Shown here piece after piece: positions 10,609 through 22,900 of a stretch of DNA of 64,000 bases (position 1 is the first letter of the stretch; each line of letters opens with the position of its first letter). The position numbers and the translations under genes are program-made. The stretch comes from Isochrysis galbana (taxonomy: Eukaryota; Haptophyta; Isochrysidales; Isochrysidaceae): positions 4,116,245 through 4,180,244 of the forward strand of contig CM030940.1 in assembly GCA_018136815.1 (NCBI GenBank). The letters run 5' to 3'. The notes under the pieces were generated by a model. The model saw nothing but the letters and a program-made list of their open reading frames with translations, had not been told where the DNA came from and made no database searches.

Positions 10609-12795
10609 ATGGGCGCGCCGCTGCTCTTCGTCGCCGCTCTCGCGCTCATCGGCACGCCTCGACTAGCGTCGCCGGTGGCGCGTCGGGCGCGGATGGCGGT
10701 GGCTAAGGAGGACGTTCCGCCGCTCGACCAGCATCCGCGCCGCCGCGTTGCCCTGCTCGTCGAGCCCACTCCCTTCACTCACGTGAGTGGCTACTCCAAC
10801 CGCTTTAAGGAGATGCTCCGCTTCCTGCAGGCAGGAGGCGACGAGCCAGCGGTCATCACGCCGGACGACACGCCAGAACGGCCACACAACTTTCTTGGCA
10901 TTCCGATCACATACGTCCCCGGATTTCGCCTGATCGTCTATCCATCAGTGCAGCTCACGCTCGATATTGGCTTCAAAGCGCTCAACAGGCTCAAGGAATT
11001 CAAGCCCGACCTGATCCATGTGGCCACACCCGGCGTCTTCGTGCTCCCGACCATCTTATACGCGCGTATGCTGAACGTCCCGCTCGTCATCTCGTACCAC
11101 ACCCACTTGTCGGTGCGCGTCTTCACGGGGCGACGCGGCCATGCGCTGCCGTCACTCACAGCTTGCATCCTACGCATGCACAGGTCTACGCTGACCGCTA
11201 TGTGACCGTGCCGGGGCTGCGCCAGCTCGCGGTTTACTTAACAAATCGTGTCCTTCCTCTGGTGCGCGCGCTCGCCCCGCAGGCCTCGGCGGCAAGTCCA
11301 AAGACGCGAGGCTGCAATTGCCGTGTTCATGTGTTTGCGCCGCAGCGGGAGGTGCTGAGAGGCCTCCCTGGCGCCACCTGCTCCTCCTCGGCAGGTGCTC
11401 AACTGCGCGGACCTCACCCTCGCCACGTCACCGCAGCTTCAGGTGCATAGCGCAGTGGGTGCCGCACGCCACCGGCTGGGTGCAGGCCGGCTAAGCCAGC
11501 TCACCTTCTCCTACCGGCCCCTCTCATGGATCTCAGTCCCAGCTTCAGGAAATAGGATGTGAGCGCGTGGACGTCTGGCAGAAAGGGATTGACACCGACG
11601 TCTTCTCCCCCAAGTTCAACGAGTCCAACACCGACATGCGATCAATGCTCACGGGCGGTGAGCCAGAGAAGCCCCTCCTGCTCTACGTCGGCCGGCTGGG
11701 CGCCGAGAAAAACATCCAGATGATCAAATCGGTGCTCGAGGCTCGGCCGGACGCGCGCTTGGCCATTGTTGGCGGAGGCCCGGCCGAGGCAGACCTCCGC
11801 AAGACCTTTGAGGGCATGCCCGTCGTCTTCACTGGGCTCATGCGTGGTGAGGCGCTCTCGCGCGCGTACGCGGCTGCTGATGTTTTCGTGATGCCCTCAG
11901 AGTCCGAGACCCTCGGGTTTGTCGTCCTCGAGGCGATGGCATCTTGTGTGCCTACTGTGAGCGCAACAATGGCCCTCCGCCCATGTCTGGCCACACGCCC
12001 GGCTGCTTTGCGAGCCATGCGCCCGATCTGGCGCATTCGTGCCCACTCCAGCTCAGTCATGCGGCATCTGCATGTCTCAGGTTTGCGCTGATGCTGGCGG
12101 GCTGCCCAACCTCGTCCTTGACGGAGAGACGGGGTTCCTCTTCCGCCCTGGAGACACCACCGATTTGGTCGAGAAGGTGTGCCGCGTGTTGGCGAACTGG
12201 ACTGCGCGCCTAGGGCTATGCCAAAGTGCTATCGCTGACCGCATCTTGGATGCCCCGTTGGCGCTCGCAGGTGAACAACCTCATCGATGACGCGCAGTTG
12301 CGTAAGCAGATGGGTGTGCTGAAGCCCCCGAGGCCTGCCGCACTGCGTTGGTGCGACGAGTGCATCGGAGCGCATGTCCTATCTTTGAACGACACATGGG
12401 AAGCCCTTCCGCCGAGGCTCAAGGGGCCAGACTCGAGCTCACGAAAGGAGCCCTGTTCTTCCATGCAGGTGCGGCGGGCCGCAATGAGGCCATGCGATGG
12501 AACTGGCGTTCAGCGACGTCGGTCCTTCGTAACATTCAGTACACCCTGGCGGAGCGCCGTTTCCGCGAACGACAAAGGTGGACCGATCGCCGCATGAAGT
12601 AAGCGCCCCTTCTCGACCGATTTTAGGGCAACGTCCACTTGTTGCACGTGCCAGCTTGCACATTTTTCGTGCGCACTCGTCCTCACCACGGCGCCGCTCG
12701 CCTTTGCCGCCTGCAGGTGGGACAACTGGTTCCGCTTTTTCCGCAGACCAAACGCCGATGAGGTCATGGTCGTTGGCAACTCGACCCTCGCTTAA
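10609..12795 (+). CDS. SQD2: UDP-sulfoquinovose:diacylglycerol sulfoquinovosyltransferase (sulfolipid synthase)
   Basis: Eight exons (10609-11112, 11184-11261, 11395-11442, 11549-11956, 12081-12176, 12271-12313, 12469-12598, 12717-12795) give 461 residues; all splice sites are GT-AG and in phase. The enzyme moves sulfoquinovose from UDP to diacylglycerol, the last step of plastid sulfolipid synthesis. It is a GT4 glycosyltransferase: RRRVALLVEPTPFTHVSGYSNRF at the N lobe, KPDLIHVATPGV, SYHTH, VGRLGAEKN, VGGGPAEADL, and PSESETLGFVVLEAMAS with the EX7E motif. The N terminus MGAPLLFVAALALIGTPRLASPVARRARM is a likely signal peptide followed by a basic transit-like stretch, expected for a plastid inside the endomembrane system. 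The last exon (WDNWFRFFRRPNADEV) is used if the GTAAGC donor at 12599 is cut; without splicing the frame stops at 12602. Confidence 0.92.
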
Positions 12796-13469
12796 AACGT
12801 CGGCCGACCAGCGACGTGCATCTCACGTCCAGGATGTACGCATTCCCGGTGAATAATGGCATCCCGCACGCATCCGTGCCCCACAACATCTGCGCATAGG
12901 ACTTGTCCTATTCTTCCCGCTGCTTGGGGGATCAGAGGTAATCCCCGCCTTCAATGTCGATACTGCGCTTGGCAGAACCGTGTTATTGATGGCTGATTAT
13001 CCACGTGCGACTCACGGGGCCATAAAATCGCGCCATCTTGCGTTCTCATTCATTGGTGCTGCCCATCTGTATAAGAGCCGGTGCCACAGCAATCACCTTT
13101 TCAGACTCCACTCGATGAATCTTACATGTTCCCCATCCCTCTCCCGTTGTGTGTGTTCTTTTTGTCCTCGGTGTACCGTCTTTGCGTCGTCCCGGGGCGC
13201 CCTTCTGCCTCCTATGCATCGTGTGTATTGTGTATGCTGTGTGCTGGTGCCGCCTACGCTGTACTCGGGAACGCTATCATGAGCTGTTTGCGCCGACCGG
13301 GCGCCAGCCTCTTTGCTGAGCAGCAAGCTCCTCGTTGATTGGTGGTGGTTGTGCCGTGTTGTCGTCTTGCTGAGTGTCGTGCCTATGAAACCCTATTATG
13401 CCCATATACATTGAATATTGCACACCCATGTGGTACACAACGTGTATAAGGATCACTACTTTCGTTTCA
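12796..13469. other. Intergenic, no gene recognised
   Basis: Space downstream of SQD2 with mixed composition. No conserved motif, repeat family or gene was seen. Confidence 0.4.
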
Positions 13470-13679
13470 CGCAGCAAAAACTTTCTACACCCCCACTCCC
13501 CCAGCCCTTCTCCCCCTGCCAGCTCAGGCGACTCCCCCCGTGCACTACTAGGGGGATAGGGGTAAAGGGCTTAGATATGGTCCGGTGGCCCGCGCCGCCC
13601 CCCGGTGATCATTTCCCATTTCCCCCCTTCCTCCTGTGTCTCCGGGTGGGCGGCGGCCTCGGTCCCGACTTATCTTGTA

Positions 13680-14120
13680 AACGGCAGGTGCGGGAGCTTA
13701 CCAATTTTTCGGTTCGCTCCGCCCACCCCCTTCTCCGCGCTCTCTCTCCCCTCTCCTGCGGCACGCGCGATGGCGCGGCAGGCCTCCAGCTGCACTCCGG
13801 CGACCCCTGAAGGCTCCTGGAGGCCAGCTCAGGGGGCAGAGGAGGCTGGGGCTGGGCCTTGGCCTCCTCTGCCTCTCCCTCGCCGGCACTCCTGAGCCTC
13901 TGGAACCCCCACGCTGCACCTATCTGCCTGTCGACCAGGAGGGGGGAGGGGTTGGAGCAATGGGCTGGCCTCGACAGGCCAGGGCGGGCGAATGGGGCGA
14001 GCCTGTGAGTGAGAGAGTGGGTCAGCAGGGTAGTGTGCTCCTAGCAAGCCATCAGGCATGCCGGGAGCATGGGTGGTTCCTTCCCCACAGCGGGGGAGGA
14101 GTGGAGAGATATATAATATA
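13680..14120 (+). repeat. Composite G/C-rich repeat, copy A
   Basis: Parallels 37420-37790 with the same order of blocks: AGCTCAGGGGGCAG, GAGGCTGGGGC, CTCTGCCTCTCCCTCGC, GGCCAGGGCGGGCGA, GCAAGCCATCAGGCATGCC and GCGGGGGAGGAGTGGAGAGA. An inverted, rearranged copy lies at about 60790-61080. No coding capacity is evident. Confidence 0.7.
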
Positions 14121-14186
14121 TAATAAAACAACTGAGCGCGTTAGCACCACTACTCCCACTAGCCCGGTACTATCATGACACCCCAA
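14121..14186 (-). repeat. Repeat end with AT-rich tail, copy A
   Basis: On the - strand GGGGTGTCATGATAGTACCGGG leads into GTTTTATTATAT. The same order is at 38180-38245 on the + strand (GGGGTGTCGTGATAG ... TTGTTTTATTATTAT). It looks like a retrotransposed 3' end with a TTA-type tail. Confidence 0.5.
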
Positions 14187-14189
14187 CCT

Positions 14190-14212
14190 ACTTTTATAAG
14201 TCGGGGTCAATG
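14190..14212 (+). repeat. Hairpin-ATG module 1
   Basis: ACTT-TTAT-AAGT (14190-14201), 8 bases, then ATGGGAATGG. Shortest stem of the set. Confidence 0.55.
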
Positions 14213-14352
14213 GGAATGGGGGATCGCGCTCACCTGCTCGGCCTCCGCGGGGGACGCGGTCGCTTTGCCTGCGACTGCTCCATGAGCACTGGCACTGGAG
14301 GGGCGCCCGCGGCGGGGTGCCCGAAGGAGAGAGGGGGCGCGCCGGCGCGCTC

Positions 14353-14379
14353 CATGACAACTGACTCTAAAGTTAGTTG
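14353..14379 (-). repeat. Hairpin-ATG module 2
   Basis: Stem CAACTAACT/AGTCAGTTG with one mismatch and loop TTAG, 2 bases, then ATGGAGCGCGCC reading left (MERAGAPPLSFGHPAAGAPP...). Confidence 0.75.
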
Positions 14380-14564
14380 GGGGGGAGTCAGTACGAGAGC
14401 AGGCCACCACGGGCCTGGGAGTGCGGCTCGCAACCCGCGCCCACTGGGGGTCTGGGTGGTTGTGTTGATTGCCCTGCTGATGCCAGAAGGCAGAGCATGG
14501 GGTTGACCGATAGGCCCCCCGGAGGGGAATTGGTGCCTGAGAGGGGGGATGCGAGGCGCCCCCC

Positions 14565-14591
14565 CATGCTGAACTAAGTATAAACTTAGTT
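14565..14591 (-). repeat. Hairpin-ATG module 3
   Basis: AACTAAGT-TTAT-ACTTAGTT, perfect 8-bp stem, 4 bases, then ATGGGGGGGCGCC reading left. Confidence 0.75.
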
Positions 14592-14629
14592 GCGAGGAGT
14601 GGAGAGGGGGGGGGGCTCGTGCCCCCCCG

Positions 14630-14658
14630 CATGCGTGAACCAAGTATAAACTTAGTTC
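14630..14658 (-). repeat. Hairpin-ATG module 4
   Basis: GAACTAAGT-TTAT-ACTTGGTTC, 9-bp stem with one T-G pair, 4 bases, then ATGCGGGGGGGC reading left. It is only about 50 bases from module 3, so two modules stand in series. Confidence 0.75.
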
Positions 14659-14997
14659 AATGTGAACTAAGTACTTAAACTTCGTTGCAATTGGAGCGAT
14701 TTTGGGAAAGGGCAGAGACGCAGCGCTTACCGCCCGACAGACGTCCGGATCGTTCGCCCTCATGCGGTACATACCATCGTAGCTAGCAAATCCTACTCAA
14801 CGCAGCCCTCAGCTAGCACACAAACTAGAGGAGCACAAAAGGGAGGGCAAGTGTGCGACTTGTATGCCAGCTCTGGAGAGAAACGACATTCGATATGCCG
14901 CGGATCACGGGCTGCAGATAATCGCTACTTCTCGCACATTGGCAGCGAGGTGCAGGCTTCACATTAAAGCATGCTGCTCTCCTCGTCATCATGCAGT
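14659..14997. other. Intergenic, no gene recognised
   Basis: Space between the hairpin repeats and the 3' end of TEX261. It holds another TGAACTAAGTACTTAAACTT near 14661, a decayed relative of the hairpin motif, and nothing else recognisable. Confidence 0.4.
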
Positions 14998-16427
14998 CTA
15001 GACCTTCTTAGCCAACGATGGCATCATGTCGTCGCGCTTTTCGCGAACAAAAGAAAAGGCCGAAATCAGCCCACTCTTTTGCGTAGTGCGTCCCCCCTCT
15101 CGATACACCTCATCCGCCATTGCTGCCTGCTGGTTGGGCAAGCTGGTCTCGTTGACAGAGAGGGAGATGAAGAAGCCAAATGGGACTAGCCTGTGCACAC
15201 CATGCAGAGAGGAATGAAGTTGCCAGTGCCACCCTCGTTGGGGGTGGGTTGGGGGTTCGCTCTCGCACCAGACATTGAAGAGGAAGAAGCACAGTACGTG
15301 CGTGACTTGATGATAATGCGAGAGAAAATGTGAAGCCCATAAGTAGTTCGAACAACAAAACATCCCTGCCGACAATACATGCTCCATCTCGTAACGCAAG
15401 CCAAGCTCAAGGGAACAATTGTGCAGCAAGCCGGTGCCATGCACCGTGAGCGAGCATAGTCGTCGCATGCGCGGCTGGTTCTGCTGCGCGAAGGTGAAGT
15501 GCGAGCTCACCGAAAGAAGTAATGAAGGCGGGCGACATCACGCGAAGCAATGGGAAACTTTGCATCAACCACAGGTAGCACACATGAGTCAAGAATCCAG
15601 TTGCCTACAGAGCAAGGGGTGCGTATGTGGTCGGTGTCCAATCGATAATGTAATACGTGAGACTGCGCCCTGACAACGCTAGCACCATCTCCCACGATGG
15701 CACTGCGCAGCGAACAGGCCATCCAGGAAGCCAGCTAGAGCTTGGGACGTGTTGGGGCCACATTGGCAGCCGAGTTGCATTCGCCAAGCCAATCGCCACA
15801 GTTTGTGCCATGCCGATCCGCCCGATGGAACCGGCTGAGCTCTGCGACGAGCCGACAGTAATGGCCTGTGTATCGCAGGCCCATAAACGAATGCGCAATT
15901 CAGGTACGATCGCGGGCTAGAGGAAAAGTCCGCGTGCAGAGGTAAAACGTACCAGCGCAAGGTATGGCAAATGCTGCTCGAGGACGAGAAGCAGAACGTG
16001 AGCAACCAGAACAGCCTGTCAAGGAAAAAGACATTACCCATGCTGAATAGGGAACCATGAGTGAGAATTCTCTTGCGCATTCCCCGTCCCATCGCAATAC
16101 AGCGCGCGCACGGCCAGCCCACGCAGGCAGAGCTACTCACAGCAATGGCCCACGACATGATTCTTCTCGTCAAGCTGATGTATTCCTCCGCGAGCTCGGC
16201 GAGGTAATACAAGCCGCACGCTACGCGTTAGGTGCAGCACGGGACGCGCGGTGTGTAAATCTCTGTGCCCTCGGCCGCGTGCTGCGCGCCCCATGAGTCT
16301 CACAGACAGCTGTGGCAGGCTGGTGGATGCTGCAGCCGCAGCTCATACCGAGGCAGATCGCGACGAAGATGAGGAAGAGGTAGCCGCTCACGTAGACGAG
16401 CCCGGTGAAGACAAGCCTGCACGGCAT
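14998..16427 (-). CDS. Tex261/Erv26-family early secretory pathway membrane protein
   Basis: Six exons on the - strand (16349-16427, 16141-16220, 15953-16015, 15511-15604, 15269-15365, 14998-15190) give 201 residues with every junction GT-AG and in phase; human TEX261 has 196. Diagnostic matches are ICLACGLYYLAELAEEY, WLMQSFPLLRVMSPAFI, FLFNVWLVPFGFFISLSVNE and the tail ISAFSFVREKRDDMMPS. The family (Erv26/Svp26 in yeast) spans the membrane several times and acts as a COPII cargo adaptor between ER and Golgi. Helices are predicted near residues 5-30, 40-70, 75-100, 105-130 and 135-160. The start is the first Met of MPCRLVFTGLVYVSG. The 348-base third intron is the longest. Confidence 0.92.
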
Positions 16428-16751
16428 CCGGCCAGCAGAGGTGAGCCCGGCGTGCGATGTGCCAGGCTGGCGGCGTGGGCACCCTCGCCTCACCCCATCG
16501 CGACGCAGCGCTCCGCTCGCCGCCGGCGCCTTCTCTCGCCCTCGCCCTCTGCTCTCTTCTTGCACGCTCTCTTCTCTTCTCGAGAGAAGGGAGAGACGCC
16601 GGGCGCGGTCCTTCCCATCAGATAGATACCTTTTTCCTGTTTTAGTTTTCCTCGCCAGCATTGGCCAGAATCTAAAAGAATCAGAATCAGATTTCTAGAA
16701 GATTTGAGAACGCCACAGTCCTCACCCGCTCAACCTAATCATTACATACAT
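16428..16751. other. Region upstream of TEX261
   Basis: About 320 bases with a pyrimidine-rich patch (16540-16570), then AT-richer sequence up to the first Copia fragment. No gene. Confidence 0.4.
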
Positions 16752-17213
16752 CACTCACTTCCTTGAGTTGGGCTCCAAATACTTCATCGAGACCTTCATC
16801 CCAAGTGAGCTGGAAGCCATCCTTCTCCATGGTAGGGCGGTCAAACAGCTATTTTAACTTCTAAGGGTGAAAATTGACCAAGTCAAAGCCCGGTCACTCA
16901 CTTCAAGAACAAGACGGAAAGCGTCGATGACGCCAACAAGGACAAGGAAGCCACCCAGGTGGAATTGAACAAGGCATATGACCTCCTCATCATGTGCATC
17001 AAGGATGACAAGCTTGTGGCCACCTTGGATGTGCTCTACACGGATGAGGACGTGATCGGCGGTTGAGTCGGTTACGGCGGTTGAGTCGGTTACGGCGGTT
17101 GAGTCGTTTGAACGGACAACGGACCGTGCAAGGGTAGAGACCCCTAAGAGACAAGTAACAAGAAAGCTTTCGCCACTCATCTGGTACCCGATGAGGAGGA
17201 AGAGAAGTACGAG
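16752..17213. mobile_element. Scrambled Copia fragments
   Basis: Pieces of the neighbouring Copia family lie side by side: reverse-transcriptase sequence on the - strand (16752-16830), a TAGGGCGGTCAAACA terminus (16833), gag sequence on the + strand (about 16905-17055) and an inverted partial LTR (about 17056-17179). All are short and the whole stretch is a broken fossil, probably made by several insertions and rearrangements. Confidence 0.75.
16833..16885 (+). repeat. TAGGGCGGTCAAACA-family terminus, copy 4
   Basis: TAGGGCGGTCAAACA followed by GCTATTTTAACTTCTAAGGG and GAAAATTGACC. It cuts into a Copia reverse-transcriptase fragment, so it is younger than that fragment. Confidence 0.7.
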
Positions 17214-19685
17214 CAAGATCTCAGATGCGAACCATGATCAGCCCACGGAACTTGGTGAACTTGTTCGCCGCTAAGGGCTTCGTCATCATGTCGGCCACAT
17301 TGAGCTCGGTCTGAACGTGGTAGACACGTAACACATTCTTCTGCGTGAGCTCACGCACGTAGAGCTCACGACGATGGATGTGACGGGCCAAACCCTTCAT
17401 GATGGGATTGTCCGCGAGTGCCTTTGCACCCTTGCTGTCGGCTCCGACTTGAAGCGCATGGGATACGCGAACACTAGGCCGGAGAAGACGTCGTAGAACA
17501 CGTCCACGTACTTGTAGCCCGTGAGCACGCTGCGGCAAGGCATAGTTAGGATGTCGTTGGTGATGACGTCCCCGACGGCGCTTGTCATCCATGGTCCTCC
17601 ACCTCCGCCTCCGGGTCGGCGTTGCGCATTGGCCTTGAGCGCGACCTCGTTGACGTCTTCCGCCTTCCTTGCTTGAATGCGCTTGAGGTTGGCGGGCACG
17701 TCGACGGAGTAGTCCGGCAGGCGGCGGAGGCGTTCATCGCTAGGCGATCCAAGGCGACAACAACTTGTCGGAGCAAGCACAAGAGTGGGGAACGACATCG
17801 CGCGGCAAAGTTGGCCCACCGTGTACGAGATATCGGGGTTGCTCACCACGGCGGCGTAGAGGAGACTACCGACGAGGCCGCGGTACTTGGTGCCAAACTT
17901 GGGATCGAGCTCCGCCTTGATCCGCTCTTTCTCGTCTTGCGCCTCGATGTGGTGCGGTGTCCTCCTTGCCATCTTCCGACTCGAATGGCCCGCGTTGCAC
18001 TTCGCCACTTGGCGTAAGCGTATCGTTATCCTCCTCATCGGACTCGATGATGCGTCGGTGACGTTGAGGAGCTCGGATAGGCGACGTGGTGTCGGAGGCA
18101 TTGTCGCTATTGTCCTCTTCCACCTCCGTGATGGGGCCCGAGTAGGAATGCTCCGAGGGCGTGTAGTCCGGATCCTCGTGGTCCTCCGGGATGCCAAACG
18201 CGTAGATTGAGCCATGCATCTTGCCGTATTGGTCGGTCTTGTCAATGGGGATCTCACCCCCCCTCGTGGTTTTCCACGGGAACTCGGTCTCCATGAAGGT
18301 GGCGTGCACACCGCTCACAAACACCTTGCCCGTCTCGAGCGACATGAAGATGTTGCCCGTGTGGTAGCGTGCCGGGCCCAAGTAGATGCACTCTTGTGCT
18401 TGCTCCGACAAGTTGTTGTCGCGGTACGCCTTGGGCTTTTGCACGATGGCCTTGCAACCGAACACCTTGAGCATGCTCAGGTTGACCGTGTGGCGGATGC
18501 CGGCACGCACTAGAGGAGGAGCACTATCCTTGGCGCCGGGGATGCGGTTGATGATCACCATCGCGGGATAGAGCGCAAACTCCCAATACTCTTGGGGAGC
18601 ATTGCACCCCAGGAGCAATGGTCGCATGGTGCGCTCGAGCAACTTGACCGCGATTTCCGCTGGGTTGCCCCACGGCTCGTACGGGTTGCTCTCTTGCTTG
18701 CGGATCAAGTTGCTATCGCAGATCTCTTGCACCTTGTCGCTCTTGAGCACGGGCTCATTGTCCGAGTGCAAGCGCTTCACGATGAAGAACCCTTGCGTGT
18801 CCGCCAAGAAGCGCTGCAACATCGTTGGGTGCTCCGACTTGAAGCGCATGGGATACGCGAACACGAGGCCGGAGAAGACGTCGTAGAACACGTCCACGTA
18901 CTTGTAGCCCGTGAGCACGCTGCGGCAAGGCATAGTGAGGATGTCGTTGGTGATGACGTCCCCGACGGCGTTTGTCATCCATGGTCCTCCACCTCCGCCT
19001 CCGGGTCGGCGTTGCGCATTGGCCTTGAGCGCGACCTCGTTGACGTCTTCCGCCTTCCTTGCTTGAAGGCGCTTGAGGTTGGCGGGCACGTCGACGGAGT
19101 AGTCCGGCAGGCGGCGGAGGCGTTCATCGCTAGGCGATCCAAGGCGCGCGCGCCAAATCTCCCTGGCCTCCTCATGCGTGGCGTGCATGTCCTTGTGCTT
19201 GTCGGTGGTGTACGGTCCAAGCGAGTACGCCTTGGTCGTCTCGCCCTTGGGGATGGGCCGTACATCCACATAGAAGCCTTGGGAGTCGTCACCCATGGTG
19301 AAAGGCATGAATGCACCTCCCGGAAGTTCAAAGCCATTCACCTTGCCCATGATGCACTTCATATCATCATTGCGTGAGCACGCCTTGTGGGTGGAGAGCA
19401 TGTTGCGTTTGAATGGACCAAATGATGCGTCGGGCTTCTCGACCACATGCCATCCAAGGGGTGCACCGGCTTGGGGGCGCACAAGTGCAAGGAACTTGGC
19501 GGTGCCGGTGCCCCAAGTCTTGATTGCCTTGCCACTTGCCACCTCAACCATGTCCGTGCGCGTCTCATCCACGCCGTCCGGGAAGAAGCTGATGTCGTTG
19601 AAGTAGTCCGCCCCGGTGGCGCCCGAGTCGATGAGGATGCGTAAGGCATCATCCTCGGTGTTCTTGGTCGTGGTTGCACAGATCT

Positions 19686-19931
19686 TGAGTGGCGAAAGCT
19701 TTCTTGTTACTTGTCTCTTAGGGGTCTCTACCCTTCCACGGTCCGTTGTCCGTTCAAACGACTCAACCGCCGTAACCGACTCAACCGCCGTAACCGACTC
19801 AACCGCCGGTCACGTAACCGACACAAAAACAAAACCCCAACAAGAACAAATGCTTTGCACACCACCTAGCCATAGCTAGGCCTTGGGTTCACGACACACA
19901 TGAAGCCTTGCATGAAGCCTTGCGCTTCTCA
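19686..19931 (-). repeat. LTR of Copia element A (3')
   Basis: 246 bases, TG...CA. It contains three tandem copies of a GGCGGTTGAGTCGGTTAC-like unit, which could be promoter elements. GATCT lies just outside. Confidence 0.88.
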
Positions 19932-22900
19932 CCCCCCCTTGACCTGATCCCCCGGAGAAGGGCAACAAATGAGGGATTCGCAAGGCAGCAAGATCTCAGA
20001 TGCGAACCATGATCAGCCCACGGAACTTGGTGAACTTGTTCGCCGCTAAGGGCTTCGTCATCATGTCGGCCACATTGAGTTCGGTCTGAACGTGGTAGAC
20101 ACGTAAGACATTCTTCTGCGTGAGCTCACGCACGTAGAGCTCACGACGATGGATGTGACGGGCCAAACCCTTCATGATGGGATTGTCCGCGAGTGCCTTT
20201 GCACCCTTGCTGTCGGACAAGAGCGGGCTTGGTTCCGCTTGCTTCCAACCGAGATCCGCGAGCGTGTTACGGAAGTTCTCGATACGCTGCGAAGCGAGGG
20301 AGGCCGCCATCGTTTCCGCTTCGTTGGCCGACAGGGAGATGCTGTTTTGGCGCTTGCTGCCCCAATCGACGAGGCTGCCATTGATGAAGATGAGCCAGCC
20401 GCTCGTCGAACGTACTACGTCCCACGATGCGTCGACCATGCCGCGTACCATGCCTTCACCTTGACGAAAGAGGCCGATGATAGGGCTATCGCCATTGTTC
20501 TTGTAGTACTTGAGGCCCATGGTGCCACGGTTCTTGAGGTAGAGAAGGCAATGCAGCGCCGCCTGCCAAAGGTTCACGGTGGGGAACGACATCGCGCGGC
20601 AAAGTTGGCCCACCGTGTACGAGATGTCGGGGTTGCTCACCACGGCGGCGTAGAGGAGACTACCGACGAGGCCGCGGTACTTGGTGCCAAACTTGGGATC
20701 GAGCTCCGCCTTGATCCGCTCTTTCTCGTCTTGCGCCTCGACGACGTCCTTGCCGAGGTACGAGTTGCATGGCGTGTCGACGGTGTTGCGCAGCGTGTCC
20801 TCGTACTTGGTCATCTCTTCGAGGTGCGCGCCCACCAACTTGTTGATGTAGTCTCCTTGGTGAAGAATGATTCCATCACTCACTTCCTTGAGTTGGGCTC
20901 CAAGTACTTCATCGAGACCTTCATGCCAAGTGAGCTTGAAGCCATCCTTCTCCATGGCCTCAAACACCTTGCGCACGAGCTTCATGTCATTGGAGCCCCA
21001 CGGCATGTCGTCCACGTACGTGGCCATGACCATGAAGGAATCCTCATCACGGAGTACGTAGAGGCATGGCTCGCTGAACGCCACGATGAAGCCAAATGCC
21101 TCAAGCCACATGGACAACTTGAGCCACCAATTGCGGCCGGATTGCACCAAGCCATAGAGCGATTGTCCCAAGAGGGCCGCTAGCTCTTGTCCGTGTTCAT
21201 CGTACTTGCGGTAGTTCTTGGGCATGCGTACCCAAACGCGCTCGTTGGGGGGCAACTCGCTCTGCGTGTACGCGGAGATGGCGTCGGCGGCGCCCTTGTA
21301 CGTGCACATGATGACGGAGATGACGCAGAAGAGTCGAAAGCCGCCATGGGAGATGGTTGGCGAGTACGAGAGGTCAAAGTCAATGCCCGGTACTTGGCGG
21401 AACCCTTGCACGTACATGCGCGACTTGCGGATGCCGTCGCGCTTGTAGCGGAGGGTCTCACCTAGTGGGATGGCGCGTCCCACTTCCTTGATTGGCTTCT
21501 CGTCGATGAAGGTCTTGTTGGTCACCAAGGTGTTGTACTCCTTCATGCGTGCCTCCTCCCACAAGTCTTGTTCATCTTGTGGTAGGTACTTGAGTTGGTG
21601 CGGCTTGAAGGGCTTTGGGAAGCCGATGTAGATGGCGTCGTCGCACACCTCGGTCGCCATCAAGATCTTGTGGCACATCGACGCTGAGTACTCGCTTGCA
21701 CTCTCGTCGCCAAAGACAGTGTTGTCGTTGCCCAAGGTGGAGTAGTCCATCACCGTGTACGGGAGCTCCTCTCCCGCGATGCGGCTTGAGCGGCGTGGTG
21801 CGGTGTCCTCCTTGCCATCTTCCGACTCGAATGGCCCGCGTTGCACTTCGCCACTTGGCGTAAGCGTATCGTTATCCTCCTCATCGGACTCGATGATGCG
21901 GCGGTGACGTTGAGGAGCTCGGATAGGCGACGTGGTGTCGGAGGCATTGTCGCTATTGTCCTCTTCCACCTCCGTGATGGGGCCCGAGTAGGAATGCTCC
22001 GAGGGCGTGTAGTCCGGATCCTCGTGGTCCTCCGGGATGCCAAACGCGTAGATTGAGCCATGCATCTTGCCGTATTGGTCGGTCTTGTCAATGGGGATCT
22101 CACCCCCCTCGTGGTTTTCCACGGGAACTCGGTCTCCATGAAGGTGGCGTGCACACCGCTCACAAACACCTTGCCCGTCTCGAGCGACATGAAGATGTTG
22201 CCCGTGTGGTAGCGTGCCGGGCCCAAGTAGATGCACTCTTGTGCTTGCTCCGACAAGTTGTTGTCGCGGTACGCCTTGGGCTTCTGCACGATGGCCTTGC
22301 AACCGAACACCTTGAGCATGCTCAGGTTGACCGTGTGGCGGATGCCGGCACGCACTAGAGGAGGAGCAGTGTCTTTGGCGCCGGGGATGCGGTTGATGAT
22401 CACCATCGCGGGATAGAGCGCAAACTCCCAATACTCTTGGGGGGCATTGCACCCCAGGAGCAATGGACGCATGGTGCGCTCGAGCAACTTGACCGCGATT
22501 TCCGCAGGGTTGCCCCACGGCTCGTACGGGTTGCTCTCTTGCTTGCGGATCAAGTTGCTATCGCAAATCTCTTGCACCTTGTCGCTCTTGAGCACGGGCT
22601 CATTGTCCGAGTGCAAGCGCTTCACGATGAAGAACCCTTGCGTGTCTGCCAAGAAGCGCTGCAACATCGTTGGATGCTCCGACTTGAAGCGCATGGGATA
22701 CGCGAACACGAGGCCGGAGAAGACGTCGTAGAACACGTCCACGTACTTGTAGCCCGTGAGTACGCTGCGGCAAGGCATAGTGAGGATGTCGTTGGTGATA
22801 ACGTCCCCAACGGCGCTTGTCATCCATGGTCCTCCTCCTCCGCCTCCGGGTCGACGTTGCGCATTGGCCTTGAGCGCGACCTCGTTGACGTCTTCCGCCT

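Noticed and set aside
14190-14658. Integron-like cassette array (hairpins delimiting modules)
   Set aside because: The layout is only superficially similar; no integrase gene or conserved core site is present, so only the neutral hairpin-module description is kept.
15605-15898. 97-codon frame on the - strand in the TEX261 locus
   Set aside because: It lies wholly in intron 3; the in-phase exon at 15511-15604 matches the family and this stretch does not.
18592-19377. 261-codon + strand frames within the Copia block (also 22437-23222)
   Set aside because: They are antisense to the integrase region and recur only because the element is repeated.
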